A DNA stretch of 64,000 bases from an uncultured Pseudogracilibacillus sp. (GCA_937960785.1 CALGOZ010000030.1:1-64000); one strand, 5' to 3'. Shown: positions 46,471-55,388, counted from the first letter of the stretch. Program-made: numbers and translations. The notes: generated by a model not told the origin, from the sequence alone.

Positions 46471-47123
46471 GACCGTCCGATTGCTTTTTTCGTTAATTCA
46501 TAAACTCCTTTACCAATTAATTGTCCAAGGGAAGTTGCTGCTCCTGCATAGGGTAAAAAGGTGCCTCGACCCGTTGTAGCTACGACAACGCTATCTGTCG
46601 ATGTTCCAGTCGCAATTGTTTTAGATAGAGGGTCGTATATTTTTTCGTCATATAGGGCTTTCGTCTTTGCTTCAGTCGCCGTAATAATCGCTTGAACGAG
46701 AGCTTCATCGGTAACATTACCGTTAATAAATAACCACGTATTAATAGTTCCAATTTCTTGATTTCGGTGATATTTATAGGCATTTGTACTGTCTACGGCA
46801 TTACCCGTACCGGCAGTAACTACGATAAAGACGGAAAAATCTTTGTGCGCATATAGTTTAAATTGAAGATCTTTCGTTTCAACAGCAGTCATCATTCCAA
46901 TCGTTTGATCAGGATTATAATTATTCTTTTGGATAAACATAATTAAATCATCACGGAAATGTAAACTACGATAATTTTTGTCGACGTGTAAGTTCACGAA
47001 CGTATCGTAATAACCGATACCAGCACCGAGAACAGCTGAAGACAAAGTTCGTAGCAAAAAGGGCGCTTTTAGGGCGATATGGGTTTTTGAAATCGTTAAT
47101 AGTTTTTCATTAATTTTATTCAT
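46467..47123 (-). CDS. cbiZ: Adenosylcobinamide amidohydrolase CbiZ
   Basis: 218 aa stand-alone CbiZ. The family removes the aminopropanol arm from adenosylcobinamide to give adenosylcobyric acid, letting bacteria salvage cobinamide through CbiB. Diagnostic segments are LSSAVLGAGIGYYDTFVN, IGMMTAVET, VTAGTGNAVDS, GTINTWLFING, ATEAKTKALYD and ATGTSTDSVVVATTG. In B. subtilis this domain is fused to a BtuD ATPase (YvrA); here it is free. AAAGGAG lies 7 nt before the ATG. It is the only intact gene downstream of the cobalamin riboswitch and converges on cobD, its pathway partner. Confidence 0.9.
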   Translation of the reverse strand: MNKINEKLLTISKTHIALKAPFLLRTLSSAVLGAGIGYYDTFVNLHVDKNYRSLHFRDDLIMFIQKNNYNPDQTIGMMTAVETKDLQFKLYAHKDFSVFIVVTAGTGNAVDSTNAYKYHRNQEIGTINTWLFINGNVTDEALVQAIITATEAKTKALYDEKIYDPLSKTIATGTSTDSVVVATTGRGTFLPYAGAATSLGQLIGKGVYELTKKAIGRS

Positions 47124-47149
47124 TTTGAAACTCCTTTTTAACGAAAGAA

Positions 47150-47184
47150 AAACGTTCTCCTTTTATTGGAAAAGGAGAACGTTT
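47150..47184. terminator. Strong hairpin between btuF remnant and cbiZ
   Basis: AAACGTTCTCCTTTT / AAAAGGAGAACGTTT is a perfect 15-bp inverted repeat with a 5-nt loop. Minus-strand reading ends in TTTTTCTTTCG, so it can terminate transcription coming from the riboswitch. Only 26 bp separate it from the cbiZ start, which leaves no clear room for a new promoter. Confidence 0.75.
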
Positions 47185-47189
47185 CGTTT

Positions 47190-47950
47190 TTATAGTCCGT
47201 AATATTCCGAGTATATACTGCTACCTATTGCTTTAGCTCCTTCAACTAAGCGAGGTCCCGGACAATTTATAATCTCTTTCTCTTCATCAAGGTCGAAAAT
47301 CGCTTCCTCTTTCACTACTTCTACATTATTAAAAACATCTCGATTCTTCACTTGCTCAATCGTATCACGAATCGCTTCAATCTCAACAACCTCTTCTTTT
47401 ATCGATTTAACGAGTGCTTCGGCTTGCTCGCTTGCGCCGGTTATTTGATTGATCTCTAAAATGGAATCGTATAATTCTTCATTCGATTGTGTATCTAGGA
47501 CGAAGTATACAGGAATATTCGCATCTTTGATTTGTTCAAAAGCTTTAAAAGAACTTGTAGCACTCGGTTCGTAGGCGAGGACTAATTCCGGATTTAAACT
47601 AATAATTTTTCGATGTTTAGATCTAAATTGCCGGCTTTTGCAATTTCAGCTACTTCTTCCGGATACGTAACGTTTTCTGTTACACTAATTACACGCTCTC
47701 CTAAATTCTAAACAAATAAAATTTCTGTATTACTCGGCATTACAGATACAATCGTCCCTGGAGCTTTTTTTAATATAATTGTCTTCTCTGTTGCATCGGT
47801 TACCTCAAGAGGGAACAAAACTAATCCTGTTTCAGATGCTTGTTCTTGAACTCCCTCAATATTAGGAGCTGTATCGTTTCTACCGCAGGAAATCGTCACG
47901 ATAGAAAAGAATATAACATTAAGAAAATAGTTAATCCTTCTATTCGCTAC
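47190..47950 (-). pseudogene. btuF: Decayed cobalamin-binding lipoprotein gene btuF
   Basis: Translation in pieces gives a B12 ABC-transporter solute-binding protein: lipoprotein-like leader ending VTISCG, then PGTIVSVMPSNTEILF, RVISVTENVTYPEEV, NIEK, NPELVLAYEPSA, and the C-terminal PGPRLVEGA. At least four lesions are visible. The codon after GGAGGG (47950) is GTA, not ATG/GTG. An in-frame TAG follows SNTEILFV (47708-47710). A 1-nt loss in the A-run near 47607 shifts frame. About 70 codons of the middle (the NPDVII region) are missing between about 47370 and 47330. No btuC/btuD follow. Confidence 0.88.
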
Positions 47951-47972
47951 GTTAATTCCCTCCGTAAATAAC

Positions 47973-48003
47973 TAAAAACCCTTTCAACAATAAGAGAAAG
48001 GCC
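47973..48003 (-). terminator. Expression-platform terminator of the cobalamin riboswitch
   Basis: On the minus strand CCTTTC, a 10-nt loop and GAAAGG are followed by GTTTTTAG. It stands between the B12 aptamer and the btuF ribosome site, the position expected for a B12-dependent transcription terminator. Confidence 0.6.
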
Positions 48004-48049
48004 GAAAAAAGAATAAACACCTCTCTATAACCCCGTAGATTGTGATTTA

Positions 48050-48200
48050 CTAAGTAAGATAGGCAAATTTCTTGGCCTATCTTTATCGCGATATGAAACC
48101 TTTCCATACGGATCGCACAGGGGTATTTTTTTCAATCGCTCCAGCCTATAGTGGCGGGCCTGCGTTGGTTTATAACTTTCCTATATCTACCTTACCTTAT
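48050..48200 (-). promoter_or_regulatory. Cobalamin (AdoCbl) riboswitch aptamer
   Basis: Read on the minus strand, the region has the conserved B12 order: an outer P1 arm (AAGGTAAGGTAGATA pairing with TATCTTACTT), GGAAA at the core junction, AACGCAGGCCCGCCACTAT (the highly conserved CCCGCCACT block), a variable arm, and the B12 box GGCCAAGAAATTTGCC. These are aligned by eye with the family consensus. It precedes the btuF remnant and cbiZ, both B12 salvage genes, which supports the call. Confidence 0.9.
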
Positions 48201-48216
48201 AAAGATGTCCCCTTTA

Positions 48217-48222
48217 ATTATA
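48217..48222 (-). promoter_or_regulatory. -10 element for the riboswitch transcript
   Basis: Minus-strand TATAAT (preceded by TG) lies about 20 bp upstream of the aptamer and would start RNA near the GGGG at 48208-48211. No clear -35 was found. Confidence 0.45.
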
Positions 48223-48405
48223 CATAAATAAACGTTGAAATCCTATCGAATTTGCTTCATACAATATTTTACGGACGCGCTTCGTTTGACTTTTAAATTT
48301 TTAATAAGTAGAATCATTCCTTGGAATAAAACAAAAAGTTAACACAGTCGATAAGATTAAATAAATTAAGTCAATTCAGAATGTTAAAACAATTCTGTTT
48401 TATAA

Positions 48406-48434
48406 TTGCTGTTAAAAATGTTTTGTGATATGCT
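48406..48434 (+). promoter_or_regulatory. Promoter of the xerC-hslVU-codY operon
   Basis: TTGCTG, a 17-bp spacer and TATGCT with an extended TG (TGATATGCT), 37 bp upstream of xerC. The rest of the stretch 48223-48405 is AT-rich and holds only a small inverted repeat (CAGAAT / ATTCTG near 48377-48398) that I cannot interpret. Confidence 0.45.
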
Positions 48435-48470
48435 TTATTTGGCGAAAAAATGTCTATTTGGAGTGAGACC

Positions 48471-49379
48471 GTGACATTAAATTTATCTTATATAGAACGT
48501 TTTATTACCTATTTATATGTAGAACGGAATGCCTCTCCTTACACAATTCATTTTTATCGGCAAGATATCGTTACGTTTGAACGATTTATTACAACGACTG
48601 GTGTTGATGACTTATCTTCCGTAACATATCGTGATGTACGCCGATTTTTAGCACACCTTTACGAACGGAAATTAAGTAGAAAAACAGTCTCTCGAACGTT
48701 ATCTAGTTTACGCTCCTTCTACAAATTTCTAGAAAGGGAATCGATTGTAACATCTAACCCTTTCGTCCGTATTCCTTTACCGAAACAAAACAAATTAATT
48801 CCAGACTTTTTTTATAAAGAAGAACTAGTTCAACTATTTCATGTCAATGATTTAAGTGAACCTTTAGGACAGAGAAACCAAGCTTTATTAGAACTATTGT
48901 ATGCAACAGGAATTCGAGTAAGTGAATGTGAAGCATTGACAGTTGATGAGATTGATTTTGATTTTTCAACGATTAAAGTTGTTGGAAAAGGAAATAAAGA
49001 AAGATACATTCCCTTCGGTCAATTTGCAAAAGAAGCATTACAACTGTATCTTGATGAAGGAAGAAATACATTATTACAAAAGGCGAATGAAGAAACGGAC
49101 CGATTGTTTTTAAATTCTCGGGGAAAACCACTTACTGACAGAGGAATTCGTTATGTGTTGAATCAAATGATTCGAAATACGTCCTTAACGGTAAATATAC
49201 ACCCTCACAAGTTTCGACATACGTTTGCAACGCATATGTTAAATGAGGGAGCTGATTTACGAACCGTGCAAGAACTTTTAGGTCATGAAAATTTATCGAC
49301 GACTCAAGTATACACTCATGTGACAAAGGATCGATTACGACACGTCTATATGAATAGCCATCCGCGGGCAAAAGAATAA
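48471..49379 (+). CDS. xerC: Tyrosine recombinase XerC (CodV)
   Basis: 302 aa (CodV 304). With XerD/RipX it resolves chromosome dimers at dif. N-terminal SAM-like DNA-binding domain (1-90), C-terminal catalytic domain with R in ATGIRVSE, the [12 protein letters not shown] box, [14 protein letters not shown] and the Tyr nucleophile. GTG start at 48471 is preceded by TTGGAGTGAG; the ATG at 48450 would hide this site. First gene of the codV-clpQ-clpY-codY type operon. Confidence 0.95.
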   Translation: MTLNLSYIERFITYLYVERNASPYTIHFYRQDIVTFERFITTTGVDDLSSVTYRDVRRFLAHLYERKLSRKTVSRTLSSLRSFYKFLERESIVTSNPFVRIPLPKQNKLIPDFFYKEELVQLFHVNDLSEPLGQRNQALLELLYATGIRVSECEALTVDEIDFDFSTIKVVGKGNKERYIPFGQFAKEALQLYLDEGRNTLLQKANEETDRLFLNSRGKPLTDRGIRYVLNQMIRNTSLTVNIHPHKFRHTFATHMLNEGADLRTVQELLGHENLSTTQVYTHVTKDRLRHVYMNSHPRAKE

Positions 49380-49410
49380 ATTCGATAGTTTTAAAGAGGA
49401 GCGATTTCGT

Positions 49411-49956
49411 ATGGATTTAAACTTTCAAGCGACGACAATTTTTGCAATTAATCATAATGGACAAGCTGCAATGAGCGGGGACGGTCAAGTAACGTTAGGT
49501 GAAGCTGTTATTATGAAACATAAAGCCCAAAAAGTACGAAAGCTTTATAACGGCAAGGTAATTGCAGGCTTTGCCGGTTCGGTAGCTGATGCATTTACAC
49601 TCTTTGAGAGATTTGAGAAGAATTTAGAAAAGTACGACGGAAATTTACAACGTGCGGCCGTTGAATTAGCAAAGAAATGGCGTAGCGATAAAGTTTTACG
49701 CAAGTTAGAAGCAATGTTGATTGTCATGAATAAGGAAGCGATGTTACTCGTTTCTGGCACAGGAGAAGTAATTGAGCCAGACGACGGTATTTTAGCAATT
49801 GGTTCTGGTGCAAATTATGCATTAAGTGCTGGTAGAGCTTTAAAACAACATGCAAGTCACTTATCTGCAAGAGAAATTAGTGAATCAGCTTTACAAATCG
49901 CTAGTGAAATTTGCGTATATACTAATGATGAAATTATTACAAAAGTAATTGAATAA
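49411..49956 (+). CDS. hslV: ATP-dependent protease peptidase subunit HslV (ClpQ)
   Basis: 181 aa, proteasome-beta-like. It degrades proteins fed by HslU. The typical [24 protein letters not shown] start is present. B. subtilis ClpQ uses an N-terminal Ser (MSSFHATTI); here residue 2 is Asp, so the nucleophile is more likely Thr8 after N-terminal processing, as in other HslV. GAGGAGCG precedes the ATG. hslU starts after the stop. Confidence 0.95.
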   Translation: MDLNFQATTIFAINHNGQAAMSGDGQVTLGEAVIMKHKAQKVRKLYNGKVIAGFAGSVADAFTLFERFEKNLEKYDGNLQRAAVELAKKWRSDKVLRKLEAMLIVMNKEAMLLVSGTGEVIEPDDGILAIGSGANYALSAGRALKQHASHLSAREISESALQIASEICVYTNDEIITKVIE

Positions 49957-49987
49957 ATTTGTAAAAAAGAATGGAGTGTTCACACGA

Positions 49988-51388
49988 ATGGAATACAATT
50001 ATACTCCTAAACAAATTGTTGATAAACTAGACCGATACATTATCGGACAACGCGATGCAAAGCGCTCTGTAGCAGTAGCTTTGCGAAATCGATACCGCCG
50101 TATGAAGTTAGACGATTCGTTACGGGATGAGATTATTCCGAAAAATATTCTAATGATTGGGCCGACTGGAGTCGGGAAAACAGAAATTGCTCGTCGTTTG
50201 GCAAAATTAGTGAACGCCCCTTTTGTCAAAGTCGAAGCGACAAAGTTTACCGAAGTTGGATATGTCGGTCGAGATGTTGATTCGATGATTCGAGATTTAG
50301 TCGAAGTATCGTTACAAATTGTAAAAAAGGAAAAAATGGATAAAGTAAAAGCAAGAGCTACTGAGGAGGCCAATCGCAAGCTCGTTCGTTTATTAGTTCC
50401 AGGAATAAAAAAGGAACGCCAAATGAAAAATCCATTAGAAATGTTCTTTACCAATATGGAAGATGAACGTGATACAAGTGATGTAGAAAGTGGAAATGAA
50501 AGCATTCGCGAACAACGAAAGAAAGTACGTCGCTTATTAGAACTAGGCGAGCTAGAAGATAAGAAAGTAGAAATAGAAGTTGAAGAACAGCCCCCATCCA
50601 TGTTTGACTTACTGCAAGGTTCAGGAATGGAGCAAATGGGGATGAATATGCAAGAAGCTTTCAGTTCCTTAATACCGACGAAAAAGAGAAAGCGTAAAGT
50701 AAAGGTTAGTGAAGCGAGAAAAATTTTAACTCAACAAGAGGCACATAAGCTAATCGATCACGAAGAAGCGCAACAAGAAGCAATCGAACGGACAGAACAA
50801 TCAGGCATCGTTTTTATCGATGAAATTGATAAAGTTGCTGGTTCTGATCAACAAGGAAGCGGACCAAACGTCTCTCGTGAAGGTGTACAACGGGATATTT
50901 TACCGATTGTTGAAGGTTCTACTGTTATGACGAAATATGGCCCAGTAAAAACCGACCATATACTATTTATTGGAGCCGGTGCGTTTCATATGGCTAAACC
51001 TTCGGATTTAATACCTGAGTTGCAAGGTCGCTTTCCTGTTCGGGTTGAATTTGATAAATTGACGACGGAAGACTTCGTAAGAATCTTAACAGAACCGTCA
51101 AATGCTCTATTAAAACAATATAAAGCGTTGTTACAAACAGAAGGAATCGATGTAATCTTTACTGATGAAGCAATCGAGCGTATCGCTGAGATTGCTTATC
51201 AAGTAAACCAAGAAACAGATAATATCGGTGCTCGTCGTTTGCACACTATTTTAGAAAAGTTACTTGAAGATTTATCCTTCGAAGCACCGGATATTACATT
51301 ACCATCCATCGAAATAACAACGCAATATGTAAATGAAAAACTCGAAGATATTGTAGAAGATAAAAATTTAAGTCAATTTATTTTATAA
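49988..51388 (+). CDS. hslU: HslU ATPase (ClpY)
   Basis: 466 aa (B. subtilis 467). AAA+ unfoldase partner of HslV. Begins [21 protein letters not shown]; Walker [13 protein letters not shown] (about residues 57-68), the intermediate I domain (about 110-255), Walker [11 protein letters not shown], sensor and C-terminal [10 protein letters not shown] that docks into HslV. The ATG at 49988 has GGAGTG upstream; the TTG at 49949 inside the hslV end is rejected. Confidence 0.96.
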   Translation: MEYNYTPKQIVDKLDRYIIGQRDAKRSVAVALRNRYRRMKLDDSLRDEIIPKNILMIGPTGVGKTEIARRLAKLVNAPFVKVEATKFTEVGYVGRDVDSMIRDLVEVSLQIVKKEKMDKVKARATEEANRKLVRLLVPGIKKERQMKNPLEMFFTNMEDERDTSDVESGNESIREQRKKVRRLLELGELEDKKVEIEVEEQPPSMFDLLQGSGMEQMGMNMQEAFSSLIPTKKRKRKVKVSEARKILTQQEAHKLIDHEEAQQEAIERTEQSGIVFIDEIDKVAGSDQQGSGPNVSREGVQRDILPIVEGSTVMTKYGPVKTDHILFIGAGAFHMAKPSDLIPELQGRFPVRVEFDKLTTEDFVRILTEPSNALLKQYKALLQTEGIDVIFTDEAIERIAEIAYQVNQETDNIGARRLHTILEKLLEDLSFEAPDITLPSIEITTQYVNEKLEDIVEDKNLSQFIL

Positions 51389-51414
51389 CTTATTTAAAAA
51401 TTGGAGGTAAGAAT

Positions 51415-52194
51415 ATGACCTTATTAGACCGCGTTAGAAGAGTAAATGCATTATTACAAAAAACAGCTGGGCAACCAGTAAATTTTAACGAAATGGCAAA
51501 AACTTTATCCGAAGTAATGGATGGTAATGTATTTATTTTAAGTCGAAAAGGAAAGCTTCTCGGAGGTGCCGTTTCTCAAGAAATTGAAAATGAGCGAATG
51601 AAACGCATTTTAGAAGAGCGACAGTTCCCAGAAGAATATACAGAAGCCTTGTTTAACATATATCAAACAACAGCTAATATAGATGTCGATAGTGTATATA
51701 GTGTATATCCAGTTGAAAATAAAGACCTATTCCGTAACGGTTTAACGACAATTGTGCCAATTATCGGTGGCGGTGGACGTCATGGAACCTTAATTATTGG
51801 ACGGTTAGAAGAAGAGTTTACCGATGATGATTTAGTCTTAGCTGAATATAGTGCTACAGTCGTTTGTATGGAGATTTTACAAGGTAAAGCTGAAGAGATC
51901 GAAATGGAAGCCCGGAGCAAGGCAGTCGTCCAAATGGCGATTAGCTCCTTATCCTTTAGTGAGTTAGAAGCAATTGAACATATTTTTGAAGAATTAGATG
52001 GAAAAGAAGGCTTACTTGTTGCAAGTAAAGTCGCCGATCGAGTTGGTATTACTCGATCAGTAATCGTAAATGCGCTTCGTAAATTAGAAAGCGCTGGTGT
52101 AATCGAGTCTCGTTCACTCGGTATGAAAGGAACGTATATTAAAGTATTAAACGAAAGGTTTCTAACCGAGTTAGAAAAGATAAAGCAACAATAA
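51415..52194 (+). CDS. codY: GTP- and branched-chain-amino-acid-sensing regulator CodY
   Basis: 259 aa, same as B. subtilis. N-terminal GAF domain binds Ile/Leu/Val (about 1-155). C-terminal winged HTH has [23 protein letters not shown], the invariant DNA-binding helix. TTGGAGG precedes the ATG. It represses nutrient-limitation genes and, in B. subtilis, also the fla/che operon that starts right after it. A strong terminator separates the two operons. Confidence 0.98.
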   Translation: MTLLDRVRRVNALLQKTAGQPVNFNEMAKTLSEVMDGNVFILSRKGKLLGGAVSQEIENERMKRILEERQFPEEYTEALFNIYQTTANIDVDSVYSVYPVENKDLFRNGLTTIVPIIGGGGRHGTLIIGRLEEEFTDDDLVLAEYSATVVCMEILQGKAEEIEMEARSKAVVQMAISSLSFSELEAIEHIFEELDGKEGLLVASKVADRVGITRSVIVNALRKLESAGVIESRSLGMKGTYIKVLNERFLTELEKIKQQ

Positions 52195-52212
52195 AATTTA
52201 AATTGTGAACAT

Positions 52213-52257
52213 AATACGAAGTTTAGAGTGAAAATAACTAAACTTCGTATTTTTTTA
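52213..52257 (+). terminator. Terminator after codY
   Basis: Perfect 14-bp repeat AATACGAAGTTTAG / CTAAACTTCGTATT with seven T at its end. Confidence 0.92.
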
Positions 52258-52296
52258 AAGAAAAATTTAAAAATAAACGACAATCAACAACAAAAT

Positions 52297-52325
52297 TTTA
52301 CTTTTTCTATAAAATGTGGTATAAA
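52297..52325 (+). promoter_or_regulatory. SigA promoter of the fla/che operon
   Basis: TTTACT, a 17-bp spacer and TATAAA. It would make a leader of about 235 nt before flgB. The non-coding stretch 52258-52569 holds no ORF I can support and no clear SigD box. It has further TATAAT-like sites (52341, 52371), so start-site choice is uncertain. Confidence 0.5.
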
Positions 52326-52451
52326 ACAACAATATAATCTATTACAATATGTGGAAAAACAACCATATAAGTACTATATGCTAGACCAAAGCTACTATTT
52401 ATGAGACAATTCAGAAAGCGCTTAAAACTAAAAAGTAGGTGATAAGAATTA

Positions 52452-52466
52452 ACTGTTTAGAAAATG
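52452..52466 (+). promoter_or_regulatory. Possible CodY box in the flgB leader
   Basis: ACTGTTTAGAAAATG matches 11 of 15 bases of the CodY motif AATTTTCWGAAAATT. CodY represses the fla/che operon in B. subtilis. The match is weak and common in AT-rich DNA. Confidence 0.25.
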
Positions 52467-52569
52467 TGTAGAAAAGGTAGACTTTAAGGGTAAATTCTCC
52501 TAAAATAATGTTAGTAAAATGATTTAAAAAGATTACAACTTTTTTAGGATAGAAGGGAAGGTGGACGGA

Positions 52570-52962
52570 ATGACAATTTTTGATAAAACTTTTATAGGTT
52601 TAGAAAACGCATTAGATTTCGCTTCAAAGCGAAATGAAGTAATTACGAACAATATCGCAAATTCCGACACACCGTTTTATAAATCGAAAGACGTAAAGTT
52701 TAAATCCCATTTGGAAAAAGCGATGGAAAAACAGATACAAAATATTCGAACACATCCGAAGCATTTCAAATTTTCTAATGATTTATCCCCATTCAAAGTT
52801 GTTACAGATCATCGAACAACGTTTAATCATAATGGGAATAATGTAGATATGGATAAAGAAATGTCAAATTTAGCAAAAAATCAAATTTATTATCAAAGTG
52901 TCGTGGATAATGTCAATACAAAGTTCCATCAAATACAATCCGTTATTAGAGGAGGGCGTTAA
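52570..52962 (+). CDS. flgB: Flagellar rod protein FlgB
   Basis: 130 aa proximal rod protein. NNIANSDTPFYKSKDVKF is the FlgBCFG rod signature at about residues 27-44, and the C-terminal helix has LAKNQIYYQSVVDNVNTKF. GAAGGTGG precedes the ATG at 52570. First gene of the fla/che operon, which continues without a terminator to the window end. Confidence 0.95.
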   Translation: MTIFDKTFIGLENALDFASKRNEVITNNIANSDTPFYKSKDVKFKSHLEKAMEKQIQNIRTHPKHFKFSNDLSPFKVVTDHRTTFNHNGNNVDMDKEMSNLAKNQIYYQSVVDNVNTKFHQIQSVIRGGR

Positions 52963-52964
52963 TA

Positions 52965-53420
52965 ATGTCAATTTTTCACGCCTTTAATATAAGTGCTAGC
53001 GGTCTTACTTCCCAACGATTACGTATGGATGTCGCTGCCTCCAACATCGCAAATGCCCAAACGACCCGTGCAAGAATTGACGAAAATGGTGAATTTGAAC
53101 CATATCGTAGAAAAATGGTCGCCATGCAACCGAATGGTCAGACGTTCAAGCATTTTTTACATAAAGCACAGGCAGGTCGTAAAAGACCGACAGAAGGAGT
53201 TAAAGCGACACATATTTTACATGATCGAGAACCTTTTAAATTAGTTTATGAACCGTCTCATCCAGATGCTGACGAGGATGGCTATGTACGTTATCCCAAT
53301 GTCGACCCTCTTAAGGAAATGGTCGATGTCATGAGTGCGACGCGTTCTTATGAGGCAAATGTTACTGCGTTAAATGCAACAAAAGACATGTTATTAAAGG
53401 CTTTAGAAATAGGAAAGTAA
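52965..53420 (+). CDS. flgC: Flagellar rod protein FlgC
   Basis: 151 aa. Proximal rod. N-terminal FNISASGLTSQRLRMDVAASNIANAQT and C-terminal VDVMSATRSYEANVTALNATK form the paired rod helices. AGGAGGG lies before the ATG, 2 bp past flgB. Confidence 0.96.
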   Translation: MSIFHAFNISASGLTSQRLRMDVAASNIANAQTTRARIDENGEFEPYRRKMVAMQPNGQTFKHFLHKAQAGRKRPTEGVKATHILHDREPFKLVYEPSHPDADEDGYVRYPNVDPLKEMVDVMSATRSYEANVTALNATKDMLLKALEIGK

Positions 53421-53443
53421 TAGTAGATCGGAGGGGTTAGACG

Positions 53444-53743
53444 ATGTTCGACAAAGTGAACTTGATGAATCACTCGCCAATAAATAAAATCGAGCAGAAG
53501 CAACAAGTAGAACAAAATAATCCGAATCAATTTAAAAACATACTTAAAAATGCATTAGAAAAAGTTAGTAAAGTGGAAAATGAAGCGAATGTACAACAGC
53601 AATTATTAATCAATGGTAAAACAGAAGACTTACATCAAGTAATGTTAGCAGCTCAAAAGGCTACGATTACGATTGAGACTGCTGTACAAATCCAACAAAA
53701 AGTAATCGATGCGTACAATGAAGTAATGCGAATGCAAATTTAA
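53444..53743 (+). CDS. fliE: Flagellar hook-basal body protein FliE
   Basis: 99 aa. FliE links the MS ring to the rod. The C-terminal half has LHQVMLAAQKATITIETAVQ and a final NEVMRMQI, typical of the family. GGAGGGG precedes the ATG. Confidence 0.95.
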   Translation: MFDKVNLMNHSPINKIEQKQQVEQNNPNQFKNILKNALEKVSKVENEANVQQQLLINGKTEDLHQVMLAAQKATITIETAVQIQQKVIDAYNEVMRMQI

Positions 53744-53792
53744 TAGGTTTACAATTTACTAGTTAATTATAAATAAAGTCCGGTGGAATCCT

Positions 53793-55388
53793 ATGAACGA
53801 ACAAATTAAAAAACTAAATGAACAATTGAAAAGATTGTGGCAGGAAAGTTCTCGTAAAAATAAAATAATTTTCTTTTCGGCTGTCGGAATTGTTTTTATT
53901 GCAATTATTGCAATAACAATCATAACGACATCCAAAACCTTTGTGCCGTTATATACGAATCTTGCTCCCGAAGAAGTTGGTCAAATTAAAGAAGAGCTCG
54001 ATGCAGAAAATGTTCCTTACGAAATAACCGACGGAGGTACTTCAATCAAAGTGCCAAAGGAAGAAAGTGAACGTCTTCTTGTAGAACTCGCAGGTAAGCA
54101 AATTCCAAAGAGTGGTCATATCGATTACTCCTTCTTTAGTGAAAATGCTTCCTGGGGTATTACAGATAATGAGTTTAATATGATGAAGCTCGATGCAATG
54201 AATACGGAGCTAGCTAATTTAATTAAAAGTATCGATGGAGTAGAAGACGCGGAAGTAATGATCACTCTTCCAGAGCAATCAGTATTTGTAAGTGACCAAG
54301 GAGAAGAAGCAAGCGCAGCGATCGTATTACACACGGAATTTGGTTATGAGTTTAAAGGAAACCAAATTGAATCCCTTTATCATCTAGTTTCTAAAGCTGT
54401 ACCGAACTTACCGCCAGAAAATATCGTTATCCGTAACCAATACCTTGAGTATTTTGATCTTCAAGAAAGTGAATTTGAAGACGATTATACATATCAACAA
54501 ACGGTAAAAAGAGACACGGAGCGAGATATACAGCGTCGTTTACAGCAGATGCTCGGCGCAATGGTAGGGATGGATAGGGTACTTGTATCTGTTACAGCTG
54601 ATATTGACTTTACGAAGGAAAATCGTCACGAAGAGTTAGTTGAACCTGTCGATATCGATAATATGGAAGGAATTCCAGTTAGTATCGAAACGATTCGCGA
54701 AACCTTTGAAGGAACAGATGAAGGTCCGGGAGTCGTCGGTACTGGGGAAGAAGATATACCAAACTATCCAGCTGTATTACAAGGTCAAGATGGTGATTAC
54801 GAATTAGTTAAAGATACGATTAATTATGAATTAAATCGTATTAATCGTGAAATCGTAGAAGCCCCTTATAAAGTCCGTGATTTGGGGGTACAAGTTGTAA
54901 TCGATAATGTTATTGGAGTCGATGACGGAGAGCTTCAACTACTATCACAGCAAGAACAAGGGGCAGTCGAAGAAGGTGTTGCTTCCATTTTAAACTCAAT
55001 CATAACGACATCGATTGATGGCGATTACGATGAAGATGAAATAGAAGTAGACGATAAAATTTCAATCGTCTTCCAACAGTTTAGTCATCATACAGATAGT
55101 CCTGATGAGTTCGATGGCCGTTCGATTCCTTTATGGGTTTATATTTTAGGTGGTATTTTACTTGCCGTTATTATTCTTTTAATCTTTCTACTCGTTAGAA
55201 GAAGACGAGAAGAAGAAGTTGAAGAAGAATTACCTCTTGATAGTTTAATTGAGGATGAAGAGGTACCTGATTTAATGGCACAACCGAAATCTGAAACAGA
55301 TATCCAACGTGAACAGCTCGAACGAATGGCTGATGAAAACCCTGAAGACTTTGCAAAATTATTGAGAAGTTGGATTTCTCATGATTAG
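53793..55388 (+). CDS. fliF: Flagellar MS-ring protein FliF
   Basis: 531 aa. Builds the membrane ring that holds FliG. TM1 at about residues 24-47, periplasmic ring-building motifs with FVPLYTNLAPEE, GYEFKGNQI and KRDTERDIQRRLQQML, TM2 at about 445-470, and a cytoplasmic C-terminal tail ending NPEDFAKLLRSWI that binds FliG. Confidence 0.96.
   Translation: MNEQIKKLNEQLKRLWQESSRKNKIIFFSAVGIVFIAIIAITIITTSKTFVPLYTNLAPEEVGQIKEELDAENVPYEITDGGTSIKVPKEESERLLVELAGKQIPKSGHIDYSFFSENASWGITDNEFNMMKLDAMNTELANLIKSIDGVEDAEVMITLPEQSVFVSDQGEEASAAIVLHTEFGYEFKGNQIESLYHLVSKAVPNLPPENIVIRNQYLEYFDLQESEFEDDYTYQQTVKRDTERDIQRRLQQMLGAMVGMDRVLVSVTADIDFTKENRHEELVEPVDIDNMEGIPVSIETIRETFEGTDEGPGVVGTGEEDIPNYPAVLQGQDGDYELVKDTINYELNRINREIVEAPYKVRDLGVQVVIDNVIGVDDGELQLLSQQEQGAVEEGVASILNSIITTSIDGDYDEDEIEVDDKISIVFQQFSHHTDSPDEFDGRSIPLWVYILGGILLAVIILLIFLLVRRRREEEVEEELPLDSLIEDEEVPDLMAQPKSETDIQREQLERMADENPEDFAKLLRSWISHD

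Noticed and set aside
46467..47123. First thought: EcsC-like or unknown membrane-associated protein.
   Set aside because: GTIN, TEAKT and ATGTSTDS motifs together fit CbiZ far better, and the B12 neighbours agree.
47708..47899. 63-codon minus-strand frame taken as a separate small lipoprotein.
   Set aside because: Its sequence is the N-terminal part of BtuF, and the rest of BtuF continues downstream in broken frames; it is a pseudogene fragment.
48361..48402. Inverted repeat CAGAAT / ATTCTG upstream of xerC as a CodY operator.
   Set aside because: It does not align with AATTTTCWGAAAATT at acceptable mismatch; may be chance.
52435..52460. SigD-like sequence TAAA ... GTGATAAG before flgB.
   Set aside because: Spacing is about 12 bp instead of 14-16 and the -10 lacks the CCGAT core.
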